Below, piece by piece: positions 44,552 through 53,645 of a stretch of 64,000 nucleotides of DNA. The DNA is from UBA2421 sp002343075. Its GTDB lineage: Bacteria; Planctomycetota; Phycisphaerae; Tepidisphaerales; Tepidisphaeraceae. The notes beneath the pieces were generated by a model that saw only the letters and a list, made by a program, of their open reading frames with translations, had not been told where the DNA came from and searched no databases. How positions within the stretch are numbered: position 1 is the stretch's first letter; every line of letters begins with the position of its first letter. The stretch lies in contig CALJLN010000022.1 in NCBI GenBank assembly GCA_937982565.1, positions 10,832 to 74,831 on the forward strand. The letters are read 5' to 3'. The translations under genes were made by a program, and so were the position numbers.

Positions 44552-45865
44552 ATGCCCAATTTGTACGATCTCGCATACGCCGCAGGGCTGGCATTGGCTT
44601 CGCCATATTGGCTTGTCAGGCGTTCGGCTCGACAGAAGGTGATGTTGGCATTGCGCGAGCGCATGGGTAGATCGCTACCCCCGTCGAGCGGCGGCGAGTG
44701 TATTCTGCTTCATTCGGTCAGCGTGGGTGAGGTGAATGTCCTGCCGGCGCTGCTGGCAGAGCTGCGAAACCGCACGCCGGGCCTGCGGTTCGTGATTTCT
44801 ACCACCACCCAGACCGGCGGCGACCGCGCGCGACAGCTCTTCTCCCAACAGCCGGACGTCACACTCATCAAGTTCCCCCTCGATTTCACCTCCGCCGTGT
44901 GCCGGGTGCTCGAAAAGTATCAGCCGCGGCTGGTGGGGTTGATGGAACTTGAGGTCTGGCCCAATTTTATGAAGCAGTGCCACCGCCGGGGAATCCCCGT
45001 CATGGTGGCCAATGGCCGAATCACGCCGGCCAGCTTTCGCAAGTATCGCCGGGCAAGCTGGTTCACACGTCCCATGTTCGCCCGGCTCGCCCTCGCAGCA
45101 GTGCAGGATGAGACATACGCCGCGATGTTTCGCACCCTCGGCACGCCGCAGGAAAAGATCCACGTCACAGGCACAATGAAGTTTGACAGTGCAACCATCG
45201 CCGATCGCATCGCCGGTGACGAGCACCTGGCCGCCGAGCTGGCACTCGACCCGGCCAACGAGCCAATCTGGGTTTGCGGCTCGACCGGCCCGGGGGAAGA
45301 GAGCATCGCGCTCGACACCTACCGTCAACTAAAACAATCGCATCCCCGCCTCCGGCTGGTGATCGTCCCCCGTCACCCCCAGCGGTTTGATGAGGTCGCC
45401 GGTCTGATCGAAAGTCACGGCTTCCAGTGCATCCGCAGGTCGAACACGGCCCGCGCGCCGTCTGACAGCCAACACGCAATCGTACTCGGCGACACGATGG
45501 GCGAGCTGCGCAAGTTCTACAGCCTGGCAACCGTTGTGTTCGTCGGCCGATCGCTCGTCGACCTCGGCGACCGACAGCACGGCAGCGACATGATCGAACC
45601 GGCAGCACTCGGCAAACCTGTGATTGTGGGGCCGTTTACCAAGAACTTCGATATGCCGATGCGCCTGCTCAAGAAAAATACAGCGGTGTACGAAATTTTA
45701 TCGGCACCCGAGCTAACCGCCGCCGTTGATAGGCTTTTGACGCATGCCGACCAGCGCACTGCGATCGCCGGGCGCGCCGTCGAGACTGTGCGGGAAGCCA
45801 AGGGGGCAAGCACCCGCCACGCCGAGATGATCGCGGGCCTGATTTCTGGGAAAATATCACGCTAA
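44552..45865 (+). CDS. waaA: 3-deoxy-D-manno-octulosonic-acid (Kdo) transferase
   Basis: 437 residues. The N-terminal half carries ILLHSVSVGEVNVLPALLAE and FVISTTTQTGGDRARQLF, and GLMELEVWPNFMKQCHRRGI. The C-terminal half has VCGSTGPGEESIALDTYRQL, VIVPRHPQRF and SDMIEPAALGKPVIVGPFTKNF. These are hallmark WaaA/KdtA segments and the length matches. It transfers Kdo from CMP-Kdo to lipid A precursor at the inner membrane, showing a Kdo-bearing outer membrane. It is divergent from the ATPase gene. Confidence 0.95.
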   Translation: MPNLYDLAYAAGLALASPYWLVRRSARQKVMLALRERMGRSLPPSSGGECILLHSVSVGEVNVLPALLAELRNRTPGLRFVISTTTQTGGDRARQLFSQQPDVTLIKFPLDFTSAVCRVLEKYQPRLVGLMELEVWPNFMKQCHRRGIPVMVANGRITPASFRKYRRASWFTRPMFARLALAAVQDETYAAMFRTLGTPQEKIHVTGTMKFDSATIADRIAGDEHLAAELALDPANEPIWVCGSTGPGEESIALDTYRQLKQSHPRLRLVIVPRHPQRFDEVAGLIESHGFQCIRRSNTARAPSDSQHAIVLGDTMGELRKFYSLATVVFVGRSLVDLGDRQHGSDMIEPAALGKPVIVGPFTKNFDMPMRLLKKNTAVYEILSAPELTAAVDRLLTHADQRTAIAGRAVETVREAKGASTRHAEMIAGLISGKISR

Positions 45866-45939
45866 TCGGATGAATTTTTTGCCCGTAACCCGCCCCGCGG
45901 CTTAAGCTGACGCAACGTTTCAGCCGAAGGTGATAATCT

Positions 45940-46800
45940 ATGATTCACGCGCTCGAACCCCGTCGTCTTTTCGCCGTTTCCGTCAGCTATGATTCAGTCA
46001 CACAAGTGCTGAGTTTTGTCGGCGATGAAAAACGCGACAGCATCGCTTTCGCGCGCACCGACCCGACCGAAACCCTCCGGGCGGTGGTCAACGGCGTCGA
46101 GCAGATTTACACCGACCCCATTTCGCAGATTAACGTCTCGGCGGGCGATGGTGCGGATACGGTCATCGGCGGGCAAATCACCATCCCCATGTTCATCCGA
46201 GGCGGCCGCGGGCCCGATACCCTCTCCGGCGGGCGCGGCAACGATACCATCTTCGGTGATGGCGGATTCGATGTTATCGTCGGCCGGCAAGGCGATGACA
46301 TCCTCGCCGGCGGCTTGCAGGGCGACGTGCTCTTTGGCTCGGCTGGCAACGACACAATCCTCGGCCAGTCCGCTGAGGATGATAATGATGACAGCATCGC
46401 CGGAGGCGCCGGCACCGACACGCTCGATTACTCGGCACTGCCTGTCCGCGTGCTCATCAACGTCGGCGACTTTGTGTTGCCCGATATCGATGTCTCCGAC
46501 CGCGTGTTCGGCGATGTCGAAGTCCTCATCGGCACCGACTTCAATGACCGACTCGTCAACGGCACCCGCCGCGGAATGACCATCGACGGCCGAGGCGGTA
46601 ACGACACCATCCTCGGCGGCAGCGGCAACGACACCCTCACCGGCGGCCCCGGCACCGACAGCATCGCCGGCTTCGGCGGCCGCGACTTCATCAATGCCCT
46701 CGACGGCATCAGCGACGCCGTAGACGGCGGCCGCGACTTCGACACCGCCACCGTCGATCAGGGCCTCGACGCACTCTTCAACCTCGAATCGGTCAGCTAG
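45940..46800 (+). CDS. LEPR-XLL secreted protein with RTX-type calcium-binding repeats
   Basis: 286 residues opening MIHALEPRRLFAVSVSYD, the LEPR-XLL motif found at the N-terminus of planctomycete surface proteins. Several RTX nonapeptide units follow (GGRGPDTLSGGRGNDTIFGD, GSAGNDTILG, GRGGNDTILGGSGNDTLTGG), which form calcium-loaded beta-rolls. No enzymatic domain is present. It ends in NLESVS and so may be a surface or matrix structural protein. It is separated from waaA by 74 bases on the same strand. Confidence 0.85.
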   Translation: MIHALEPRRLFAVSVSYDSVTQVLSFVGDEKRDSIAFARTDPTETLRAVVNGVEQIYTDPISQINVSAGDGADTVIGGQITIPMFIRGGRGPDTLSGGRGNDTIFGDGGFDVIVGRQGDDILAGGLQGDVLFGSAGNDTILGQSAEDDNDDSIAGGAGTDTLDYSALPVRVLINVGDFVLPDIDVSDRVFGDVEVLIGTDFNDRLVNGTRRGMTIDGRGGNDTILGGSGNDTLTGGPGTDSIAGFGGRDFINALDGISDAVDGGRDFDTATVDQGLDALFNLESVS

Positions 46801-46830
46801 AAATCGATGAGTGATCGATCTACTTCTGTT

Positions 46831-47307
46831 TCAGGGTGGCATGATTCGTGGTGTCATTCCAAACGTTGCGACGAGCGGAAGACGCGCGCGGAGGATTCGC
46901 CGACGTTTCATGTGGCGTATTGACGCCACCGCTGCGCTCACCGTTCGTGGGGAAGGCCCATACTCATACAAATTCATCCCATCCTGATACGCCGTGCCGA
47001 GCGGGTCTTCGGCGGTGAAGCGGCCGAGCGTGTTGTGCAGGTACCGCGCCCGGTTGTAGATCAGGTTGGTCTCGGCATCATGCAACAGCCCCTGATGCCC
47101 GACACTGAAGCCGTAGTCGCTTGTTGTCGGGTTGGCGTTGACGGTGAAATCATCATTCAGCACTGTCCGCTGGCCGTACGGCGTGAAGCGATAGCGTTCG
47201 ACCGTTGCGCCAAGCGAGTTGCTCACGCTGGTGACGTTGAAGTTCGCGTCCTGCTGCACATACAGACGCTGGTTCAGGCCCACGCCAGAATTGTACCGAG
47301 CCGCCAT
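46831..47307 (-). pseudogene. Orphan Rhs core fragment with alternative C-terminal tip
   Basis: 158 residues. The first 105 contain the Rhs-associated core: YNSGVGLNQRLYVQQDANFN, RYRFTPYGQRTVLNDDF, HQGLLHDAETNLIYNRARYL, then LGRFTAEDPLGTAYQDGMNL. Most of it is about 90% identical in DNA to bases near 48830-49090. After NLYEYG the sequence turns into a short unrelated tail. The missing N-terminus and lost tip suggest a decayed orphan cassette left by duplication of the Rhs gene to its right. Confidence 0.7.
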
Positions 47308-47326
47308 GCGTTTCGACCATAAGGCT

Positions 47327-47719
47327 TTATCGACGATTCAGAGGGATCGTCGCAGGCGAGCACCGGCAGACCCTTACGGCCGAGATCATCGCCGAGAAGC
47401 TGAACTCCTTGGGGACGTGCCCATCGGCGGGCGCTGCGTCGATCACGATCACCGCGCCATTCTGGCCGCCCAACTCCACCGTCACGTCGCGGCCGACATA
47501 CTCCGGCGGCACGCTGTAACACGATGGCTTGAACGACACCATCGATTCCTTGGCCACCTTCCGCGGATCACGTTCGATGAATGCGGCGAACTTGCCGATG
47601 GAGTCAATCGCCATTTCGAACATGTCATCGGTGCCCTTCAAACTGAGTGCGACGACGCCATCGTCGCCGACGAACTGCACTGCTGGAAATCCAGAAGATG
47701 AGAATCGAGATCGCCACAA
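47327..47719 (-). pseudogene. Fragment of an unrecognised protein in the Rhs locus
   Basis: 130 residues. The stretch FVGDDGVVALSLKGTDDMFE to KPSCYSVPPEYVGRDVTVEL is protein-like; YSVPPEYVGRDVTVE recalls the C-terminal domain of IstA-type integrases but the rest does not. The last residues (from VRVCRCSP) read like frame-shifted DNA. It overlaps the end of the membrane-protein gene by 95 bases. It may be a transposon or effector remnant trapped between the two Rhs copies. Confidence 0.4.
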
Positions 47720-48119
47720 TTACAAATGAAATCCTACATGCGATTGCCGTTGGACCTCGTTCCCAAGACACTTCGAGTAAAAGCAGATTGACCTTGCGCT
47801 TACTCATGATTCTCTCATGCAACTCAAGAGCTGAGGGTGCCGTCAACTTCCGCAACATTAAAGTCGGCTTCGGCGGACCGAGATTTGCATAGATGACAAA
47901 CAAGTTCCCTCGGTGCAGACTGAGCGAGAGTGTTCCCGCATCACCGCTGATCAACAGCACTGGAAACATAAAAAAACTTATCCCCCAGAATACCGCACAT
48001 GTGCCCAAGAATAGTGACAGAACAAGTGTTCGACGCCCACCCGTGACTGAATCATGTCCATACTCAATCACATTTGCTTGCCTAGCTGTCCGCATTGATA
48101 ATTTCTTTCTGCTCACCAT
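47625..48119 (-). CDS. Two-helix planctomycete-type membrane protein of unknown function
   Basis: 164 residues. A basic start, a first helix (TLVLSLFLGTCAVFWGISFF), an extracytoplasmic region with LSLSLHRGNLFVIYANLGPP, a second helix (RISFVIVAISILIFWISS) and an Arg-rich end (RRRRWRRR). The order helix, short beta-rich segment, helix and Arg tail is recurrent in planctomycete hypothetical membrane proteins. Position directly downstream of an Rhs gene would suit an immunity protein, but its likeness to non-Rhs proteins argues against that. Confidence 0.55.
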   Translation of the reverse strand: MVSRKKLSMRTARQANVIEYGHDSVTGGRRTLVLSLFLGTCAVFWGISFFMFPVLLISGDAGTLSLSLHRGNLFVIYANLGPPKPTLMLRKLTAPSALELHERIMSKRKVNLLLLEVSWERGPTAIACRISFVIVAISILIFWISSSAVRRRRWRRRTQFEGHR

Positions 48120-48174
48120 TCGTGGGGAAGGCCGATCTTACGAACAAACCAAATCCACAAGCATACTTAACGGC

Positions 48175-49434
48175 CTACTCTTCAATCATTTGCCCACCCG
48201 ATGATGACCCTCCCGGCTGAGTTGAGGATGGGGTAGTCGTGCCCTCGGACGGCTGCGTCGAGGGCGCAGTCGTCGGCGACTTGATTGCTTCCTCGAGTGC
48301 CTTCTTCTTCTCAGCTTCAAGGCGCGCCTTCTCTTTCTCTCTCATTGCCTCCATAAAGCGTACCCAGAAGTCAACTGATTGAGGCTTGTTCGGATATTGA
48401 TCGTTAGGGTTATTGGGCCAAGGCTTCCCGTGTTTTGGCTCCGAGGTGGGTGCCTTCTGATTACCAGACATCCGGTCTTTGGCGTCGATTAAATCCATTA
48501 GTCCCGAAATAATTGGACGCTCTTCTCTCAATTGCCTTCGAGCTTCAACGACACTTTGATATGGAAGAGGTGCATTGGGCTTTGGTGCTGGCGGGTTCAT
48601 GTACTTCAACCACGCCTCCAGTCGGTCAGCATTATCATCATATTCTGTGTAAATCCCGCGATACCTCGGATCACCGAAAAACTCTCCATGCGGCCCGCGA
48701 CCGATCGTTGGGTCGTCCGGATCGTAGAGTCCGAGTGGATCTCGGCTATTGCTTGGATTTGCATTCACATACGCGACAAGATTGAGTCCATCCACGTAGT
48801 CAAGTGGATCATGTGACGTAAAGCGGCCAAGAGTGTTGTGCAGGTACCGCGCCCGGTTGTAGATCAGCCCGGTCTCTGCGTCGTGCTTGAGGCCCTGATG
48901 TCCGGCGTCGAAGCCGTAGTCGCTTGTCGTCGGGTTGGCATTCACCGTGAAATCATCATTCAGCACCGTCCGCTGGCCGTAGGGCGTGTAGCGATAGCGC
49001 TCGACCGTTGCGCCAAGCGAGTTGCTCACGCTGGTGACGTTGAAGTTGGCGTCCTGCTGCACATACAACCGTTGGTTGAGGCCCACGCCAGAGAAATATC
49101 GCCCGGCGGCGAAATCGCCGTTGGCGTAGCCGCTGACGACGATCTTGCCGTCCCAGGTGTGGCCGATGCCGACCCAGGTGTCCGAGTCGCCGGTGGCGAT
49201 GTTGGTTTCGACCACGCCGTCGGAGTCGAAGGTCGTGTCGAGCGCGCCACCGGTGGTATAGCGCAGCAGCACGGCCTTGCCGGTGCCGCCGGCTCCGTCG
49301 GTGGAAGCGACGACGATCTTGCCATCAGGCTGGACGACCACGCCGCCGGCGATGCTGGAAATGCCGGCGGAATCGTGGATGTCGTAGCCGTTGGAACTGA
49401 GGCGCGGGCCAGGTTTGCCAGCGGGCGGGGGCAT
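48175..49434 (-). CDS. N-terminally reduced Rhs-family protein with delta-60-like repeats
   Basis: About 419 residues from ATG 49432-49434 (the frame is open to 49584 but upstream residues look non-coding). Residues 10-90 are delta-60-type beta-propeller repeats (GGVVVQPDGKIVVASTDGAG; TWDGKIVVSGYANGDFAAGR). The Rhs core follows (GVGLNQRLYVQQDANF, RARYLHNTLGRFTSHDPLDY, SNSRDPLGLYDPD). The C-terminal tip of about 170 residues is Pro/Lys/Glu-rich (low complexity, ending in Ser/Thr/Gly), with no toxin motif. Full Rhs proteins exceed 1000 residues, so this is a remnant or a minimal form. Confidence 0.75.
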   Translation of the reverse strand: MPPPAGKPGPRLSSNGYDIHDSAGISSIAGGVVVQPDGKIVVASTDGAGGTGKAVLLRYTTGGALDTTFDSDGVVETNIATGDSDTWVGIGHTWDGKIVVSGYANGDFAAGRYFSGVGLNQRLYVQQDANFNVTSVSNSLGATVERYRYTPYGQRTVLNDDFTVNANPTTSDYGFDAGHQGLKHDAETGLIYNRARYLHNTLGRFTSHDPLDYVDGLNLVAYVNANPSNSRDPLGLYDPDDPTIGRGPHGEFFGDPRYRGIYTEYDDNADRLEAWLKYMNPPAPKPNAPLPYQSVVEARRQLREERPIISGLMDLIDAKDRMSGNQKAPTSEPKHGKPWPNNPNDQYPNKPQSVDFWVRFMEAMREKEKARLEAEKKKALEEAIKSPTTAPSTQPSEGTTTPSSTQPGGSSSGGQMIEE

Positions 49435-49723
49435 GATCGCATTGTACCGCAACGCATCGGGACGCGTAGGTAAATCTGCCTCAGACGCGTGAAGGTATAG
49501 ATTAAAGAGAGTATGTGAACTTATATGTACATTGCTGTGCGGAGTGCTGAAGGGTTGGAAACCCTTGCTACGAACAGGCGCCAAGATCGGATGCCCCGCG
49601 TGAACCGCGGCGGGCTCGGCGGGATGGGGGAAGGCTGTTCTTAACAGAGTGTTAGGGTGTGGTTAGTACTTAATTGGGTTATAAGTTGTTTCGAGATAAT
49701 GGGTTAGAGAGCATGTTGCAAAA
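49435..49723. other. Rhs upstream region without a gene
   Basis: About 290 bases of A/T-richer DNA between the Rhs start and the first parS-like site. It includes a stretch at 49490-49530 with AAAGAGAG and TATGTGAAC. No promoter matching a known consensus can be called with confidence. Confidence 0.5.
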
Positions 49724-49739
49724 TGTTCCGCGCGGAACA
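49724..49739. promoter_or_regulatory. parS-like palindrome copy 1
   Basis: Perfect 16-bp palindrome TGTTCCGCGCGGAACA. It differs from the classical parS palindrome TGTTCCACGTGGAACA only in the central ACGT, which is GCGC here. Confidence 0.7.
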
Positions 49740-49779
49740 ATTTGCAGTGGGCAGTCGGCAGAGGCAGTGGGCAGGTGAA

Positions 49780-49795
49780 TGTTCCGCGCGGAACA
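49780..49795. promoter_or_regulatory. parS-like palindrome copy 2
   Basis: Identical 16 bases to copy 1, 56 bases further on, again flanked by AA on the left and AATT-like bases on the right. Confidence 0.7.
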
Positions 49796-49882
49796 ATTGG
49801 CTGGTTGCTGCCGATTGCCTGGCCGCCGACTTGCCCTCCCCCTGACCCCCTCCCGGAGTACCAGGAGGGGGAGATGGTACAT

Positions 49883-49898
49883 TGTTCCGCGCGGAACA
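49883..49898. promoter_or_regulatory. parS-like palindrome copy 3
   Basis: Identical core, 103 bases after copy 2; here the palindrome extends to 20 bases with AT on the left and AT on the right. Confidence 0.7.
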
Positions 49899-49960
49899 AT
49901 GACACCCCATCTGCCCACCGCCCACCGCCGACTGCCGACTGCCGACTGCCCACTGCGCAT

Positions 49961-49976
49961 TGTTCCGCGCGGAACA
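49961..49976. promoter_or_regulatory. parS-like palindrome copy 4
   Basis: Identical core, 78 bases after copy 3 and 59 bases from the gyrA stop codon. It is also extended to a 20-base palindrome (AT on both sides). Confidence 0.7.
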
Positions 49977-50034
49977 ATGCGGGGAAGCACGAGCCGGATG
50001 TTGATTCGGCCGGCCTACTCCGCACCGGAGTCGC

Positions 50035-52653
50035 TCATGTCGCGGGGGTTGGCTCGGCGGGCGGCGGGTCGTTGGGCGATGGTTCGGGGGTGGTGTCTGT
50101 GGTGGCGTCTGGGGGCGATTCGTCTTCCGGTTCGACGCGTGCCAGCGCTACGAGTCGGTCGCCTTCGTCTACCTTGATGAGACGCACACCCGAGGCCGCG
50201 CGCCCGGTTTCGCGAATCTCGCTGACCTTCGTGCGGATGAGGATGCCCTTTTCAGTGATCATCATCAGCTCATCATTGGGATGGATGAGCTTCACGCCGA
50301 CCACCTCGCCGTTGCGGTCGTTGGCATCGATGTTGATGACGCCCTGCGTGCCGCGGCCTTTGACGGGGTAGTCTTCGAGGGGCGTGCGCTTGCCGAAGCC
50401 GTTGGCGCAGCCGGTGAGCACCTGTGCGGTGTTTTCGCCATTGGGGATGACGATCATATCGACGACCGCATCGCCGTCGCGTTTGAAGCGCACGCCGGTG
50501 ACGCCCCCTGCCGGCCGGCCCATGGCGCGGACGTTTTCTTCTTCAAACCGGACGGCAAGCCCTGTCTTGGTGCCAAGCAGGATGTGGTCCTTCCCGCTTG
50601 TCACAGCGACGCCGATCAGCGCATCGCCTTCTTCAAGCCCGATGGCAATGATGCCGGTCTGCCGGATGTTCTCGTAGGCGCTCAGCGCCGTTTTCTTCAC
50701 CACACCCTTGGCGGTGCAGAACATGAGGAATTGCTCCTCCTTCGAGAAATCTTTAATCGCAAGCACGTTGCGCACCTTCTCGCCGGCCTGCAGCGAAAGC
50801 AGGTTGGCGACGCTTCGGCCCTGGCTGGTGCGGCTCATTTCCGGCACGTCGTAAACGCGCTTGTCGTAGACTCTTCCGGTGCTGGTGAAGAACAGAAGAT
50901 GGTCGTGGGTGTTGGCGATGAAAAGATGTTCGACGAAATCGCCTTCGCGCGATTCCGTTCCCTTGATGCCGCGCCCGCCTCGACCCTGGCTGCGGTAGGT
51001 GCCGGTGGGGATGCGCTTGACATACCCTTCATGGCTGAAAGTGACGACGACATCTTCCGGCGCGATCAGCGCCTCCATATTCATATCGCCGACGGCGCCG
51101 GTGATTTCGGTCCGGCGGTCGTCGCCATATTTTTCTTTGATCTCAAAGGTGTCTTCGCGAATGATATCGAGCACCATGCTTTCGTCGCGCAGAATCGCTT
51201 CGTAGCCTTCGATTTCGTCGGTGACTTCGCGGTATTCCTTCACAAGCCGGTCGATCTCAAGACCGACCAACTGAATGAGCTGCAGCCGGCCAATCGCCTC
51301 GGCCTGCACCTGCGTGAGCAAGACATCGCGCGACGCCCTTTGCATGAGCGCTTCAGGAATCTGCGGCGCGGCAGGATGCGCCGGCGCAATCCGGAAGGCG
51401 CGCGTGCGCAGTTTTTCGATCGCTTCTTCCCGCGTCTTGCTCGAACGGATGAGCTTCACCACCTCATCAATGTCGCAGACAGCGAAGATCAACCCTTCGA
51501 GAATATGCCCGCGTTGCTGGGCCTTCTTCAGCAAGTGCCGGGTGCGCCGGGTGATGACGACCCTGCGGTGTTCGATGAAGTGTTGAATCAGTTCCTTCAA
51601 CCCCATCGTGCGCGGCTGCCGGTTGACCAGTGCGATATTGATCATGCTCACGGTGATCTGCAGGCTGGTGAACTGATACAACTGGTTGATGACGATATCT
51701 GGGTCGGCGTCGCGCTTAAGGTCGACCACCATGCGGCACTTGTGTTCGCGGCCGGAGTGGTCGTTGGCGTCGCTGACGTCGCTGATCCGGTCATCCTTCA
51801 CGCCGTCGGAGATCTGCTGCAGAATGTCTTTTCGGATGACGTTGTACGGCAGCTCATCGATGATGATCGACTTGCGGCCGTTCTTGTTCTCTTCGACATG
51901 AATCTTGGCCCGCAACGTGAGCCGGCCACGACCGGCGGTGTAGGCGTCGATGATGCCGTCGCGGCCGCAGATGATTCCGCCGGTGGGAAAGTCCGGGCCG
52001 GGGACGATCGTCAACAGCTCCGGCAGTGTGATGTCTGGCTTGTTGATGACCGCGACGATCGCATCACAAATTTCCCGCAGGTTGTGCGGCACCAGATTGC
52101 ACGCCATGCCGACGGCAATGCCCGTCGAGCCGTTGACCAGCAGATTCGGAAATTTGCCCGGCAGCACGGTCGGCTCATCCTTGCCCGGCCGCTCGTCATA
52201 GTTGGGAACGAAATCGACGGTGTCGAGTTCAAGGTCGGCGAGCATGTCCACCGTTGCCGCGGTCATGCGCGCTTCGGTGTATCGCATCGCCGCGGGGGGA
52301 TCGTCATCGGTGCTGCCGAAATTGCCCTGCCCCTGAATAAGAGGATGGCGCATGTTCCAATCTTGGGCCATCCGGACAAGCGTGGGATAAATGACCGATT
52401 CGCCATGCGGATGGAAGTCGCCGGACGTATCGCCGCAGATCTTGGCACACTTGATCGGCTTGCGACCGGGCGTGAGGTTAAGGTTGTGCATCGCAAACAG
52501 GATGCGCCGCTGCGAAGGCTTCAGCCCGTCGCGCACGTCGGGCAGGGCACGATCCATGATCGTGCTCATGGCGTAGGTGAGATAGGAATCCTGCAGTTCC
52601 TGTTCGATCTGCAGGTCGTCAATGCGTTCGTGAATCGGGTTTTGTTCGGACAT
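50035..52653 (-). CDS. gyrA: DNA gyrase subunit A
   Basis: 872 residues. The breakage-reunion domain has the catalytic Tyr in AAMRYTEARM, the 5Y-CAP region RDGLKPSQRRILFAM and the quinolone-determining stretch GDFHPHGESVIYPTLVRMAQ. The C-terminal beta-pinwheel carries the GyrA box GRGGRGIKG, which separates it from ParC. A Pro/Glu/Asp low-complexity tail of about 25 residues closes it (PDATTDTTPEPSPNDPPPAE). Gyrase supercoils DNA and often lies near the origin in bacteria. At the E. coli position 87 (Asp) the residue here is Pro. Confidence 0.97.
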   Translation of the reverse strand: MSEQNPIHERIDDLQIEQELQDSYLTYAMSTIMDRALPDVRDGLKPSQRRILFAMHNLNLTPGRKPIKCAKICGDTSGDFHPHGESVIYPTLVRMAQDWNMRHPLIQGQGNFGSTDDDPPAAMRYTEARMTAATVDMLADLELDTVDFVPNYDERPGKDEPTVLPGKFPNLLVNGSTGIAVGMACNLVPHNLREICDAIVAVINKPDITLPELLTIVPGPDFPTGGIICGRDGIIDAYTAGRGRLTLRAKIHVEENKNGRKSIIIDELPYNVIRKDILQQISDGVKDDRISDVSDANDHSGREHKCRMVVDLKRDADPDIVINQLYQFTSLQITVSMINIALVNRQPRTMGLKELIQHFIEHRRVVITRRTRHLLKKAQQRGHILEGLIFAVCDIDEVVKLIRSSKTREEAIEKLRTRAFRIAPAHPAAPQIPEALMQRASRDVLLTQVQAEAIGRLQLIQLVGLEIDRLVKEYREVTDEIEGYEAILRDESMVLDIIREDTFEIKEKYGDDRRTEITGAVGDMNMEALIAPEDVVVTFSHEGYVKRIPTGTYRSQGRGGRGIKGTESREGDFVEHLFIANTHDHLLFFTSTGRVYDKRVYDVPEMSRTSQGRSVANLLSLQAGEKVRNVLAIKDFSKEEQFLMFCTAKGVVKKTALSAYENIRQTGIIAIGLEEGDALIGVAVTSGKDHILLGTKTGLAVRFEEENVRAMGRPAGGVTGVRFKRDGDAVVDMIVIPNGENTAQVLTGCANGFGKRTPLEDYPVKGRGTQGVINIDANDRNGEVVGVKLIHPNDELMMITEKGILIRTKVSEIRETGRAASGVRLIKVDEGDRLVALARVEPEDESPPDATTDTTPEPSPNDPPPAEPTPAT

Positions 52654-52931
52654 TTTTTCCAGTTTGAGAAGCTGGAAATTCTACCGGAACTGGTCGTAAA
52701 GAGCGAGCGAGACCGCTGGGACGTGAGCGCACGTTGCAATTGACAGACGATGCAATGCGGAATAATCGTCCGCTTGCCCTTGAGCCTTCAAGTTGCGCTT
52801 CAGCTTGCAAACCGGATAAATGTACACCACCGCTCAGCCACGCAACGCTTGGCGGCCGTCCCCTCTTCCGACGCCTCGTCGGCTTGCAGCATTCTTTCCC
52901 TGACTCGCCACCCCGCACCTCTGATCTCCTC

Positions 52932-53645
52932 TTAGCGTCTTCGTATGCGATCATCGAATTGGTGGAGTGAGAGTTTCTCCGAGGTAGAACGCGCCTCCAC
53001 ATGCCCATCGGCGAAGAGCAGATTGGAGGAATGCCGATGACGCGCCGGATAGATACGGGGCGTTGCGCCCTCCGGCAGATGGTCCGGAGTGCTGACGTAG
53101 TGGGTTATCTCAAAGAAAACGTCGTCAACAAGTGCTTTTGCAACCGTGAATGTCTTGAAAAAGTCCGGCGCTTCCAGCAACCAGGGCAGCGAGGCTGGCG
53201 ACCTGATTTTTGAGAGCTTCGTCGCACCCGCGACAGAATTCCAGCCCGGGTCGCTGAAGTAGAAGGCGTTTACAACATACGATGTGGGCACTTCCGGTAC
53301 GGTGTTAGCAGGACAATGAAACGCCTGAGTTGCGCGCAATTGAGCCCAAGTGCTTGAGGGCCGTCCGAGGTGTCGGGACGCAGCCTCCATCCATGTAGGC
53401 CCGCGTGAACCGCCGTAGGGGGCTGCCCGTGGCAGTACTCCGTCGTTCTCGCTCGCGTATGCATTAAATGCGTTTCCGAGTTGCGCCAAATGCATTGCAC
53501 ACTTCGTCGCCATGGCATTGATGCGCAGCCGTGCCAGCAACGGCAGGGCGATCCCCAGGAACACCGCGAGAATTCCGATGACAACTGCCAACTCGATGAT
53601 CGAGAATCCGGGATTTGATTTCGCCTCATAACTGTTCATGGGCAT
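52932..53645 (-). CDS. Prepilin-like protein (DUF1559-type, type II/IV pseudopilin class)
   Basis: 237 residues. The N-terminus has a class III signal: SNPGFSIIELAVVIGILAVF, cleavable before Phe with Glu at +5. The globular part ends in HRHSSNLLFADGHVEA, a C-terminal signature typical of planctomycete pseudopilins. It probably forms part of a secretion or adhesion pseudopilus. The start region overlaps the end of the MauE-like gene by about 20 bases, so they are likely coupled; ATG 53645 or 53639 are both possible. Confidence 0.85.
   Translation of the reverse strand: MPMNSYEAKSNPGFSIIELAVVIGILAVFLGIALPLLARLRINAMATKCAMHLAQLGNAFNAYASENDGVLPRAAPYGGSRGPTWMEAASRHLGRPSSTWAQLRATQAFHCPANTVPEVPTSYVVNAFYFSDPGWNSVAGATKLSKIRSPASLPWLLEAPDFFKTFTVAKALVDDVFFEITHYVSTPDHLPEGATPRIYPARHRHSSNLLFADGHVEARSTSEKLSLHQFDDRIRRR

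Larger units (their letters stand above)
49744..49956. repeat. Inverted repeat arms and hairpin among the parS-like sites
   Basis: GCAGTGGGCAGTCGGCAG at 49744-49761 recurs as its exact complement at 49939-49956. Between the arms are two of the four 16-bp palindromes, and a C-rich/G-rich hairpin around 49842-49871 (CCCCCTCCC against GGAGGGGG). The right arm is part of a tandem CCGACTG stretch (49920-49956) with CCCACCGCCCAC, the same motif as in the sucD insertion at 56650-56727. Confidence 0.7.

Noticed and set aside
48175..49434. Active Rhs toxin with immunity partner
   Set aside because: The tip is low complexity with no toxin motif, and the next gene resembles general planctomycete membrane proteins.
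49724..49976. CRISPR array
   Set aside because: The 16-bp units are palindromes with uneven spacing (56, 103, 78) and non-unique spacers containing other repeats; no cas genes.
50281..52743. 820-codon open frame on the plus strand opposite gyrA
   Set aside because: It mirrors the codon pattern of gyrA and lacks family features; GC-rich genes leave long antisense frames.
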